From contig JAFCBY010000005.1 in NCBI GenBank assembly GCA_017610485.1, positions 1 to 19,264 on the forward strand: a DNA stretch of 19,264 nt, in the 5' to 3' direction. A program made the translations under genes and the position numbers. The stretch comes from Candidatus Falkowiibacteriota bacterium (lineage in GTDB: Archaea > Iainarchaeota > Iainarchaeia > Iainarchaeales > GCA-2688035). The notes under the pieces were generated by a model. That model made no database searches and was not told the origin of the DNA. It saw only the letters and a program-made list of their open reading frames with translations. Positions 1 to 6,878 of this stretch are shown piece by piece (the stretch's first letter is position 1; each line of letters starts with the position of its first letter).

Positions 1-1701
1 GGCATGGGCTTTGTCGGACAAAAGCCGAATGGAAAAGCGCTTGCGGGAATGGAGGACTGGCTGAACTTTGTGCAAAGGGTTGTGAGCTGGGATGCCAACA
101 GGCTGCATATTAAGCAAATCCAGCAACAGGCAAACACAACCAAATCGGAATCAAATACAGCCAGGCTTCAAGAGAAAAGCATAAGCCAACCAGAAAAGCA
201 ATTAAAGTACAGCAATTTTGATGATAAAGCAATTGTTGCCCTGCACAACAGCAACGACTTAGACATTGTTATAGAAAATGTTTCAGAATCCGCGGGGGAT
301 GAAAATGCGCTCTACCTATTTTTTGACACTAATAGTTACAGGCTAAGGAAGGAAACCGTCGTACAAGAATTTGACTGGAATGGCTTAAAGCCCCTTGAGC
401 TCGACTACAATATTGTTAAGGGAAAGGTTGTAAGAGTCAAGCCAAGAAAAGGAGCAGTTCCGGAAAACGAATTCAGGTTTGTCCTAAGAGACTGGAGTGG
501 AGAGCGTTTTACCCTAGGAATAGCGCAAGACATCAATGGAAATGAGAACAATTTTGAATCACGAAATATTTACAAGAGAACTTTCTATTCAGAAACAAAT
601 CAGGCCCAAAGCAGGGCAATCCAGTTAAAAGCAGGTTCGCCTGAGCAGATTGCAGCAACCAAGTTTGGCTGGCACTGGTCAGACATTGAAATGAACACCT
701 GCAGCGAATACTACTGCGATGCCTCACAGTATACGACAGCACTATTCAAAAGGCTTAATTACGTCGAAGAGAATAGGTGGAGCCTTGAAGAGGAAGAGAT
801 TCAGAAACTTGCCGATTTCCCGGCCTTCCTGGTCAAAGACGGCTTTTCAGAGGACTTTTCAAACGACTTTAAGGAAGGAATGGGGCAGCTGCTTGCAGAT
901 ACCCCTATATGGTTTACTGATGCTGATGCCTTTGGCCAATATCTTGGAGAAAACCTGCAATTTGACGACTCAGAACTTGACAGGCCAGGCTTGTATGAAA
1001 CCGTTGTCTCCTTCGAGCCAAACCAGGGCAGCCAAGGGGAATTCCTCGCAGACGACTTCAGAAAAGGGTTTTTCTTCCAGGGAAAGCCAGCTGGCAAAAT
1101 ATTTGTGAAATTTAACAAAGTAAGAGGGCCCAAAAAGGATTACCCCCTTCTGCACATCCCATTCGACGGTGTGCTTGGACAGGACGGACACAGGCAGGGC
1201 TATGGAGCCCTGCTAAGAGATGGCGACCAGCTTGTTGTGTACGAAGACAAAGACTTAGGCGAGTTTATAACACTTCCAAAGGCAGCTTCTGACGCTAGCC
1301 CGCTTGAATTCGTTGACTCAAAGCAAGTAAACGACCCAAGCAAGCCAGCCATTTCAATAAAGGAAATTGCTTCCTACGAAATTGCCTTGAACCCAGCACA
1401 CACCGGCAGCGTAGGAGACGCTTTTTCGAACGAATCAATGGAATTCAGCGAAGCAACTCCAGGGCAAATTGTTGGCGAGCCTGCAAAAGCAGAAATCCCA
1501 CCGGATGATGAAACAGGTGGGCAGGCCTCACCAGGCACAGAGCCAGGAATAGGCCCTGGGACAACCCAACCAGGAGAAAAATTCCAATTTCCACAGATTG
1601 ACCTTGTATCAGGCCTAATCATTTTAATCGTAGCGGCGTTCGTAGTCTTTGAAGTCTTTGCATTCAAGTCGAGCAGAAAGAGACTAATTGAGAATAAGTG
1701 A
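1..1701 (+). CDS. C-terminal part of a membrane-anchored surface protein, unknown function (5' partial)
   Basis: The reading frame is already open at base 1, so the start probably lies outside the window; an ATG at 4 is only an internal candidate. I do not recognise the family. About 565 residues are visible. They hold a long hydrophilic region, probably extracellular, with few cysteines (a local Cys pair near residues 233-238). A Gly/Pro/Thr-rich linker follows at about residues 500-525. The protein ends with one hydrophobic helix at about 538-555 and a short basic tail (KSSRKRLIENK). This is the topology of a type I protein anchored at its C-terminus, with the bulk outside the cell. It converges with the PfkB gene, 13 bases away. 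The giant protein at 11103-16241 has the same tail design: linker, one helix, basic end. Function unknown; surface location is inferred. Confidence 0.7.
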   Translation, partial: GMGFVGQKPNGKALAGMEDWLNFVQRVVSWDANRLHIKQIQQQANTTKSESNTARLQEKSISQPEKQLKYSNFDDKAIVALHNSNDLDIVIENVSESAGDENALYLFFDTNSYRLRKETVVQEFDWNGLKPLELDYNIVKGKVVRVKPRKGAVPENEFRFVLRDWSGERFTLGIAQDINGNENNFESRNIYKRTFYSETNQAQSRAIQLKAGSPEQIAATKFGWHWSDIEMNTCSEYYCDASQYTTALFKRLNYVEENRWSLEEEEIQKLADFPAFLVKDGFSEDFSNDFKEGMGQLLADTPIWFTDADAFGQYLGENLQFDDSELDRPGLYETVVSFEPNQGSQGEFLADDFRKGFFFQGKPAGKIFVKFNKVRGPKKDYPLLHIPFDGVLGQDGHRQGYGALLRDGDQLVVYEDKDLGEFITLPKAASDASPLEFVDSKQVNDPSKPAISIKEIASYEIALNPAHTGSVGDAFSNESMEFSEATPGQIVGEPAKAEIPPDDETGGQASPGTEPGIGPGTTQPGEKFQFPQIDLVSGLIILIVAAFVVFEVFAFKSSRKRLIENK

Positions 1702-1714
1702 ATGATACAGCAAA

Positions 1715-2653
1715 CTAACCTGCCTTGCCGTTCCTTGCAACAAACCTTTCAACCGCCTTGATTGCCGGCGCGGCAAGGCCGTGAACTCTAATCTTCTTGG
1801 CAGCAACAAAGTTTCCCGCAATCGCGCAGTTTTCAAGGCTCCAGCCGCGCATCAGGCCGAATACAAAGCCTGCATTGAAGGCATCTCCCGCCCCGGTTGT
1901 GTCAACAACGCGGCCGGCAACCGAAGGAAAGTGCTTTGGCTTAAGCCCCTTCACGAAAAGGGTCGCCCCCTTTGCCTCCTGCTTCACCGCGACAATGCGC
2001 GCGCCCTTTTTGAAAAGGCTTTCAACGCGCTTCCGCATTGTACTGCCATGCGCGATGTGCCTGAGTTCAAGGTCGTTCACAAAAAGGTAATCGATGAACG
2101 GAAGGAATGAATTGATGTCCCACTTGCCGAAACTGTCAAAGCAGGTGTCAAAGCAGATTGTTGCCCCACGCTTCTTTGCCTTTGCAAGCAGGCCCCTGAA
2201 GCTTGGCCTGAGGTTCTTGAAGTGGTAGAAGCCGCCAAAGAAGACAAAGTCTCCGCGCTTCAGTTTTGGCAAGAGCAGCTTCCCAAACTTTTTTGAGTCA
2301 ACATCCTGGTAACAGTCCTTCATTGACTGGATTGACCTTTCACCGCGCTTGTTCACAAGGATTATGGCAAACGTGTTCTGCTTCTGGCTCTTAATCAAAG
2401 AAGTCTTCACCCCGGCTTCGGAAAGCTGCTCTTTGAGAAAGCGTGTTGCAAAGTCCTTTCCAATTACGCTTATTAGGAACGGTTTGAGGCCAAGCTTTGA
2501 GCCAATAACCGCAAAGTTCGCGGCATTGCCCCCGATGGAAATGGCGAGCTCCTGCAGCCTCCGCTCTTCCCCAAACACAGGCTTTGACGCAAGCCCCTGC
2601 AGAATGTCAACGTTCAGGTCTCCCACTGAGAAAAGGCGCCTTTTTTTATACAT
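1715..2653 (-). CDS. PfkB-family carbohydrate kinase (ribokinase-like)
   Basis: A cytosolic ATP-dependent sugar or nucleoside kinase of the ribokinase/PfkB fold, 312 residues and normal in length. The N-terminal signature is visible as SIGGNAANFA at about 39-48. The C-terminal signature DTTGAGDAFNAGF lies at about 251-263; the Asp of GAGD (about residue 257) is the expected catalytic base and the preceding Gly run forms the anion hole. I chose the ATG at 2653 because it starts right before the first beta strand (RRLFSVGDLNVD). It also sits about 26 nt from a TATA-like element, whereas a longer frame to 2716 would run through that element. The substrate cannot be read from the sequence; ribose, fructose, adenosine or similar are possible. 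It is divergent from the PIG-L gene and shares its promoter region, which suggests linked sugar metabolism. Confidence 0.9.
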   Translation of the reverse strand: MYKKRRLFSVGDLNVDILQGLASKPVFGEERRLQELAISIGGNAANFAVIGSKLGLKPFLISVIGKDFATRFLKEQLSEAGVKTSLIKSQKQNTFAIILVNKRGERSIQSMKDCYQDVDSKKFGKLLLPKLKRGDFVFFGGFYHFKNLRPSFRGLLAKAKKRGATICFDTCFDSFGKWDINSFLPFIDYLFVNDLELRHIAHGSTMRKRVESLFKKGARIVAVKQEAKGATLFVKGLKPKHFPSVAGRVVDTTGAGDAFNAGFVFGLMRGWSLENCAIAGNFVAAKKIRVHGLAAPAIKAVERFVARNGKAG

Positions 2654-2672
2654 TTCAAAAGCTAATAGGGCT

Positions 2673-2686
2673 AAATTTATATTTAA
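2673..2686. promoter_or_regulatory. Shared, nearly symmetric TATA element between PfkB and PIG-L genes
   Basis: The segment AAATTTATATTTAA reads almost the same on both strands. Its centre (about 2680) is about 26 nt from the PfkB ATG at 2653 and about 30 nt from the PIG-L ATG at 2710. This is the archaeal TATA-to-start distance expected for leaderless transcripts, so one element may serve both directions. Inferred from spacing and composition only. Confidence 0.55.
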
Positions 2687-2709
2687 CACTTTGCACTCTA
2701 TTAAGTAGC

Positions 2710-3513
2710 ATGACAAAGGCTCTTGTTATCGTTGCACACCCCGACGACGAGACTATTTGGTGCGGCGGGCAGATTTTAACGCACCCAAGCTGGGAATGGG
2801 CTGTTTTAAGCCTGTGCAGGAAGGACGATAGGGACCGCGCCCCGAAATTCAGGAAAGTCTGCAAAAGGCTCGGTGTGAAATGCGCAATCTCCAACCTGGA
2901 GGACGAGAACGTTGAAGAGCCCCTGCCCTCCTTGAGCCCTGTCAAGTCACGCATTAGAAAGATGCTGAAGAAACTCAGGCTCGGCACAGACTTCAATGTT
3001 TTGTTCACGCACGGCAGCAACGGCGAGTACGGGCACAACAGGCACAAGGACGTGCACCGCGCGGTCAAGGAAATGCTTCGTGATAGAGAACTGCGTGCGC
3101 GCGAGGTTTTCTTCTTTTCTTATCGAATGTCGAAGAGCGGCTTCTTCTGCGTCCCTGTCACGCGCGGCGTTCGGCCGCGTGGCGGAAGCGTGAGCGCGCT
3201 CGTTACAGCCAGCAGCGCAAGCAAAGCAAGCGCGCACGAACTGCGAGCGAAACGAGGACGTGGCATCGAGCCTGCCGAGCGAAGCGAGACGCAAGTCCCG
3301 CCGACTTCGCGGCGGAAGATGGCACGCAGCCCAGCCGGCTGCTCGGCTCACGCGAACGCGCGCACGGCGCGCGTTGTGGCGCGAATTAGCGCGCGAAACG
3401 CGCAAGCGAAACGCTTATTAATCACTTCACTCTACCAATTTAGTAAGGAAAGCTTCGAAGCGCGCAGTGCACGTGCGGTTGAGAGCTTCAAGGCGAAGCG
3501 ATTGAACTGTTAG
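2710..3513 (+). CDS. PIG-L/LmbE-family deacetylase with abnormal C-terminus
   Basis: A zinc-dependent N-acetylglucosamine-type deacetylase family protein. The metal-binding AHPDDE motif is at residues 9-14, followed by WCGGQIL. The second metal motif is seen in THGSNGEYGHNRHKDVH at about 102-118. The ATG at 2710 places AHPDDE right after the first strand, as usual for the family, and the frame upstream overlaps the promoter. The first ~140 residues look like a normal PIG-L domain up to FFFSYRM. From about 3140 the sequence turns into GC-rich, Ala/Arg/Ser-rich low-complexity coding. It recovers briefly near 3413 as LLITSLYQFSKESF, which could be the displaced end of the original domain, and stops at 3513. 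The frame stays open, but the product may be damaged. Substrates in this family include GlcNAc-lipids and small GlcNAc conjugates; the one here is unknown. Confidence 0.75.
   Translation: MTKALVIVAHPDDETIWCGGQILTHPSWEWAVLSLCRKDDRDRAPKFRKVCKRLGVKCAISNLEDENVEEPLPSLSPVKSRIRKMLKKLRLGTDFNVLFTHGSNGEYGHNRHKDVHRAVKEMLRDRELRAREVFFFSYRMSKSGFFCVPVTRGVRPRGGSVSALVTASSASKASAHELRAKRGRGIEPAERSETQVPPTSRRKMARSPAGCSAHANARTARVVARISARNAQAKRLLITSLYQFSKESFEARSARAVESFKAKRLNC
3140..3420. repeat. GC-rich low-complexity island with GCGAARCG repeats
   Basis: This stretch is much richer in G+C than its surroundings and contains many CGCG/GCGC runs. The octamer GCGAARCG occurs at 3247, 3279, 3393 and 3406, and again at 3493. 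A CCGCCG/CGGCGG hairpin lies at 3298-3315, and GAGCGCGCTC (near 3192) is self-complementary. Translated, it gives only Ala/Arg/Ser-rich sequence on either strand. It looks like inserted or expanded repeat DNA rather than selected coding sequence. I do not recognise the element. Confidence 0.6.
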
Positions 3514-3596
3514 GCGCGCAACATAAGCGCGGTCGAAAACTTCAGTGTGAAGCGATTGAAGGCGCAATTCGAAAGCTTTAGAGTGACGCGCAATGA
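3448..3596 (+). repeat. Four degenerate direct repeats of a GAAAGCTTC-type unit before the glycosyltransferase
   Basis: Units begin at 3448 (GAAAGCTTCGAAGCG), 3481 (GAGAGCTTCAAGGCGAAGCG), 3535 (GAAAACTTCAGTGTGAAGCG) and 3571 (GAAAGCTTTAGAGTGACGCG). Units 2 and 3 both continue with ATTGAA and are preceded by GCGGT(T/C). Starts are 33, 54 and 36 bases apart. The last unit runs into the glycosyltransferase start codon. They may be decayed tandem copies linked to the GC-rich island just upstream. Confidence 0.6.
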
Positions 3597-4777
3597 AATC
3601 AATGGTACTCTATCCTTATCCGCCAGAGCTGGACGGCATAAGCATTCAGGGCGACATGCTCTATAAGGGCTTGCTTAAGAACGGGCCGGATGTCGTGCGC
3701 TGTGACAGGGGCGCGGTTTCGGAGAAGGAACTGCTTTACAAGACTTTCAAGCCAGACGCAGTGATTGGAATTGGCTATTGGGCTGACGCGCCCCGGCTTA
3801 TCGAGCACCCGATAGAGTACGGAGTCCAGCCAGTTCCGTGGCTCAATGCGGACGGCTGGGTTGCAAACTACCACGAGCTGCTTGACTCTCTACCCTTGAT
3901 GCTTACAACAAGCAGCTGGGTGAAGGAAACCTACTACAGGGACGGGCTTACAAACAAGAACATTTATCCAATGCCTATTGGGATTGACACAACGCAGATG
4001 AGGCCCTTGCCAAAGGACGATCCACGGGTCTTGGAAGTCAGGGAAATGCTTGGCGTCAAGCCGGACGAGAAGATGATTCTGACAAGTGGGGGGGATACCA
4101 CAAGCAAGGGATTCCAGGAGGTTTTGCAGGCCCTTGGAAAGATTAATGGCGATTTTCCAAACTGGAAGTATATTGGCAAGACTTGGGAGAAGTACAAGCC
4201 GCTCTACCACTACAAAAAGGAAATGGAGATAATGAAGGACCTTGAGATCAGGAAAAAGGTTGATTTTCTTGACGGTGCTTTGTCAAGAGAGTTTATGTGC
4301 TATTTGATCAATGCTTGCGACGTCTACGCTGCGCCGAGCAGGATTGAGGGCTTTGGAATGATTCAGGTTGAGGCAATGGCCTGCGGAAAGCCTGTTCTTT
4401 CAATTGACGCAATGGGAATTAAGGATACGGTAATCCACAATGAGACTGGGTTCCTGACAAAGGTTGGCGAGGAGATAAAACTTGAGGAAGAGTGGGCCTA
4501 CAAGTGGATGGGTTTTGAAAAAAAGCATAAGATACAGTTTGACAAGCCGAAGACGCTCAGCTACAGGGTGGATGTTGACGACCTGTCCAAATACCTGTAC
4601 AAGATGTTAAGCGATGACGAGCTCATGCTGAAAATGGGCGAGAATGCAAGAAAGCATGTGGTAAAGAACTTTGATTATGTTAAGACCTCAAAGGACATCA
4701 ATGACTTGATTGAGAAAAAGCTCGATCTGTCTGTTTCTAGCCGAGAAGAGGCAACTGTTTCAGTTCAAGAGCACTGA
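3593..4777 (+). CDS. GT4-family glycosyltransferase (GT-B fold)
   Basis: A retaining glycosyltransferase of the GT1/GT4 glycogen-synthase-like superfamily, 394 residues. The N-terminal half carries the acceptor side. The C-terminal half has LTSGGDTTSKGFQEVLQAL at about 160-178, typical of the start of the nucleotide-sugar domain. It also has the EX7E motif in RIEGFGMIQVEAMACGKPVL, with Glu at 252 and 260, which binds the sugar nucleotide. It is probably cytosolic or membrane-peripheral; there is no membrane helix. A second ATG at 3602 could also be the start, since the first three codons overlap the last upstream repeat unit. The final ~14 codons overlap the end of the opposite-strand glycosidase. 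It lies 79 bases after PIG-L and could act with it in glycan assembly; donor and acceptor are unknown. Confidence 0.9.
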   Translation: MKSMVLYPYPPELDGISIQGDMLYKGLLKNGPDVVRCDRGAVSEKELLYKTFKPDAVIGIGYWADAPRLIEHPIEYGVQPVPWLNADGWVANYHELLDSLPLMLTTSSWVKETYYRDGLTNKNIYPMPIGIDTTQMRPLPKDDPRVLEVREMLGVKPDEKMILTSGGDTTSKGFQEVLQALGKINGDFPNWKYIGKTWEKYKPLYHYKKEMEIMKDLEIRKKVDFLDGALSREFMCYLINACDVYAAPSRIEGFGMIQVEAMACGKPVLSIDAMGIKDTVIHNETGFLTKVGEEIKLEEEWAYKWMGFEKKHKIQFDKPKTLSYRVDVDDLSKYLYKMLSDDELMLKMGENARKHVVKNFDYVKTSKDINDLIEKKLDLSVSSREEATVSVQEH

Positions 4778-5879
4778 GCGCAAACAGGAATGCGCCGGCA
4801 CTCCAGGCATGGTAAGGGCTTCCCATTGGCTTCTTTTTAATTGGGTGGACCCATTCGTTGAACTCCCAGTCCTTTTCCGCACCAAGCTTGTTTACCTCTG
4901 CAAGCAGGCTTAACTGCTCCCTTGCACCCTCAAACCGGCCTGCTTTGACCAGGGCCGCAACATAGAAGCCTCCGATGTAGGGCCAGATGCCCCCATTAAG
5001 GTACCAGTGGGGGTTTTTGGCAAGGCATTTTCCAAAATAGCTGTGCCATTCCTTGTCCTTCCTCTTTATTGGGGGATAAATTGTCCTTATGGGATAGGGC
5101 TTGGCAATCCCTTTTGATTTGATATAGTCAAGAATGCTGTCAGCCTGCTTTGGCTTGGCCAGGCCTGAGCAAATTGCAAGCAAATTTCCAAGCGAATCAA
5201 ACCATTCCTCTTGCTCAATATCCCCGTCGTGATTCTTCCACACCCAGGGATAGAAATAGCCCTTCTTTTTGTTGAACATTATAATCTTTGACTGGTTCTT
5301 TCCTGAGATTGCCTCCAGCACATCCTGCATCTCACCCTCTTTCCCATAAAGCCGGAGATTGGCATAGTAAAGGGAAATTGAGTTGATTGCGTGACCGTAC
5401 TTGTGCGGGAACGCGTCCTGCCAGTCGCTTGTCGGAAGCTGTTCAGGGAGAGCATCCTCGCCTGCATCCTGGCAACCCAGCCAAGCAAAAGTCTTTTTGG
5501 CCCTTTTCCTATGCCTTGCAAAAAGGCGCCTGTCCTTGTAATTGTACTTGTAGTACTGCAAGCCAAGAAGGTACCAGAGTGAGCTGTCAATTGTTGCGAA
5601 CGTCACCTGGTCAGGACGATCGCTGAATAGGTCTACACAGTTTGGGATTTGGCCGTGTTTGCTTTGGTGCTTTGCAAGCGTGTTCAGGGTTGTGGCAAAC
5701 TGTATCCTGAACTCGTGCTTCCAGTCATAGCAGCTTGCGCCAATCAGGCCAATCATGGAGTCTCGGGCAAAAACGCTGTCATAGCCGCCCTTGCCCCCGG
5801 AGGCAAACATTCCGTCAGGCGTGCTGCAGAACATCAGAGTTTCCTTTGCCCTGGGAATGGCGTCCTCAACAACAGTCAT
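4737..5879 (-). CDS. Six-hairpin glycosidase, amylo-alpha-1,6-glucosidase-like
   Basis: An (alpha/alpha)6-barrel glycosidase of about 380 residues with no signal peptide, so probably cytosolic. Landmarks are RDS (39-41) near the N-terminus, GQIPN, IDSSLWYLLGLQYY, SDWQDAFPHKYGHAINS around 152-167, NGGIWPYIGGFYVAALVKAG, and NEW...PMGSPYHAWSAG at about 341-362. The W-x-D-A block followed by G-x-A-I-N resembles the WMDA...GKAVEINA block of glycogen-debranching glucosidases. The later Glu before P-x-G...WSA matches their second acid region. Asp155 and Glu342 are therefore candidate catalytic residues. GH100 invertase-like or GH15-like activity is also possible. I chose the ATG at 5879 over the one at 5897 because a TATA element centred at about 5908 fits a leaderless start there and lies too close to 5897. 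Its 3' end overlaps the glycosyltransferase by 41 bases. Confidence 0.75.
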   Translation of the reverse strand: MTVVEDAIPRAKETLMFCSTPDGMFASGGKGGYDSVFARDSMIGLIGASCYDWKHEFRIQFATTLNTLAKHQSKHGQIPNCVDLFSDRPDQVTFATIDSSLWYLLGLQYYKYNYKDRRLFARHRKRAKKTFAWLGCQDAGEDALPEQLPTSDWQDAFPHKYGHAINSISLYYANLRLYGKEGEMQDVLEAISGKNQSKIIMFNKKKGYFYPWVWKNHDGDIEQEEWFDSLGNLLAICSGLAKPKQADSILDYIKSKGIAKPYPIRTIYPPIKRKDKEWHSYFGKCLAKNPHWYLNGGIWPYIGGFYVAALVKAGRFEGAREQLSLLAEVNKLGAEKDWEFNEWVHPIKKKPMGSPYHAWSAGAFLFALSALELKQLPLLG

Positions 5880-5899
5880 AACGAGAAAATAAGGCATTA

Positions 5900-5924
5900 A
5901 CTCATATTTAAATGAGTATTACTC
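5900..5924. promoter_or_regulatory. Bidirectional TATA element with overlapping inverted repeats
   Basis: TATTTAAA at 5905-5912 is centred about 28 nt from the phosphoesterase ATG (5937) and about 29 nt from the glycosidase ATG (5879). It is framed by the arms ACTCAT (5900-5905) and ATGAGT (5912-5917). The second arm also forms GAGTATTACTC (5914-5924), a perfect 5-bp inverted repeat around one base. The three half-sites over the TATA box would suit a repressor or a dimeric regulator. Seen directly; function inferred. Confidence 0.5.
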
Positions 5925-5936
5925 AAAAATTTCTTT

Positions 5937-6728
5937 ATGCAGGAGAATGAACTGCTTCAAGGGATCTTTGCGCACGGACTAGGGCTTTGGCTGAAAGCAG
6001 ACAAAACACTGGTAATTGCAGACCTTCACCTTGGAGTAGAGGAAATGTTCAACAAGAGGGGAACAATGCTGCCACGCTTCAATTTCCGCGAGATAAAAAA
6101 GCACCTTGAGGAAAGAATTTTCCCCAGTGTAAAGCCAGAACTTATAGTCATCAATGGAGATCTCAAGCACGAGTTTGGCTCAATCTCGGACCAGGAATGG
6201 CGAGAGGTAATCGATGTGCTGCGCCTGCTGCAAGCGCACTGCAAAAAACTTTTTCCGGTCACGCGCAAAAAGTTTGCAAAAAACCTTGGCTGCTCAGCAG
6301 CCAAGAAGCTGGTTCTCATCAAGGGCAACCACGACAAAATCCTTGGCCCAATCGCCAAATGGGAAGGTTTAAAGGTAGAGGAAGAGGGAATTTTCCTGGA
6401 GAAGTCAAATGCATTCATTACCCATGGGGAAAAGATTCCAAACAGCACAGGCTACAAGAAAGCCGGCACAATCATTATAGGGCACGAGCACCCGGCCATA
6501 ACAATCAGAGAGCAGTACAAGGAAGAGCAGTTCAAGGCATTTTTAGTGGGAAAGTACAAGGGCAAGAACCTCATAGTTCAGCCAAGCATGAATTCAGTTT
6601 CCATCGGAACCGATGTAAGAAACAGCGAGCTCCTGAGCCCCTTCCTGCAGCAGGACCTGGGCGATTTCAGGGTCTTTGCTGTGGCTGACAAAACATACAA
6701 TTTTGGCAAATTGGGCGAGCTGGATTGA
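5937..6728 (+). CDS. Calcineurin-like metallophosphoesterase, archaeal MJ0037/SbcD-related type
   Basis: A cytosolic two-metal phosphoesterase, 263 residues. The conserved metal blocks appear in order: D-x-H in ADLHLGVEE (Asp29, His31), GD in INGDLKH (Asp75), GNHD at 130-133, THGE near His163, and GHEHP at 182-186. The short size and the DLHLG...NGDLKHEFG signature match the archaeal subgroup called SbcD-related or MJ0037-like. In other archaea this group is often encoded near the Lhr-Core helicase and is thought to act on nucleic acids. No helicase is in this window. Only 57 bases separate its ATG from the glycosidase ATG, so the start at 5937 is probably leaderless. The nearby tRNA locus downstream starts from its own TATA box. 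Confidence 0.9.
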   Translation: MQENELLQGIFAHGLGLWLKADKTLVIADLHLGVEEMFNKRGTMLPRFNFREIKKHLEERIFPSVKPELIVINGDLKHEFGSISDQEWREVIDVLRLLQAHCKKLFPVTRKKFAKNLGCSAAKKLVLIKGNHDKILGPIAKWEGLKVEEEGIFLEKSNAFITHGEKIPNSTGYKKAGTIIIGHEHPAITIREQYKEEQFKAFLVGKYKGKNLIVQPSMNSVSIGTDVRNSELLSPFLQQDLGDFRVFAVADKTYNFGKLGELD

Positions 6729-6735
6729 TTTTAAA
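6729..6735 (+). promoter_or_regulatory. TATA element of the tRNA locus
   Basis: TTTTAAA overlaps the end of the phosphoesterase gene by stop-codon distance only. It lies about 30 nt before the first tRNA-like base at 6764, the usual archaeal spacing. A second AT-rich block (TTTTAATA at about 6838-6845) could serve the second tRNA separately. Confidence 0.4.
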
Positions 6736-6763
6736 CCTTGCTATATCATATTTATTTAACCAA

Positions 6764-6801
6764 GGGGCGGTAGTATAGCTTGGTAGTATTCAGCGTTCGG
6801 G
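6764..6801 (+). tRNA. Orphan tRNA 5' half with CGG anticodon (no 3' half found)
   Basis: The sequence folds as a tRNA from base 1 to base 37. The acceptor strand is GGGGCGG. The D stem is GTAT/GTAT with two G-U pairs and the loop contains GG. The 5' anticodon strand is CAGCG and the loop is TTCGGG. It is clearly related to the start of the tRNA-Pro at 6879. The expected partners (CGCTG, a T arm with TTCRAAT, and CCGCCCC) do not occur in the next 77 bases or elsewhere in the window on either strand that I could find. The CGG region can pair with downstream bases: CGGGA(T)AC with GTTCCCG near 6824-6830. It may be the 5' half of a trans-split tRNA-Pro, a decayed duplicate, or an unrelated tRNA-like RNA. 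Confidence 0.5.
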
Positions 6802-6878
6802 ATACGAAGGAAAATAGGTTACTGTTCCCGGCTTATGTTTTAATACCATTATGTGCTTTCTAATATTTAAGGCTATTG

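Noticed and set aside
2947..3405. Long reverse-strand open frame across the GC-rich island
   Set aside because: It is Arg/Ala-rich, overlaps the PIG-L domain, and has no recognisable domain; the GC-rich sequence lacks stops on both strands by composition.
3247..3500. CRISPR array from the repeated GCGAARCG motif
   Set aside because: The repeat is too short and irregularly spaced, with no constant repeat-spacer pattern.
6801..6878. A complete first tRNA with a long intron ending before 6879
   Set aside because: No CGCTG, T arm or CCGCCCC lies in this stretch, so no 3' exon can be placed.
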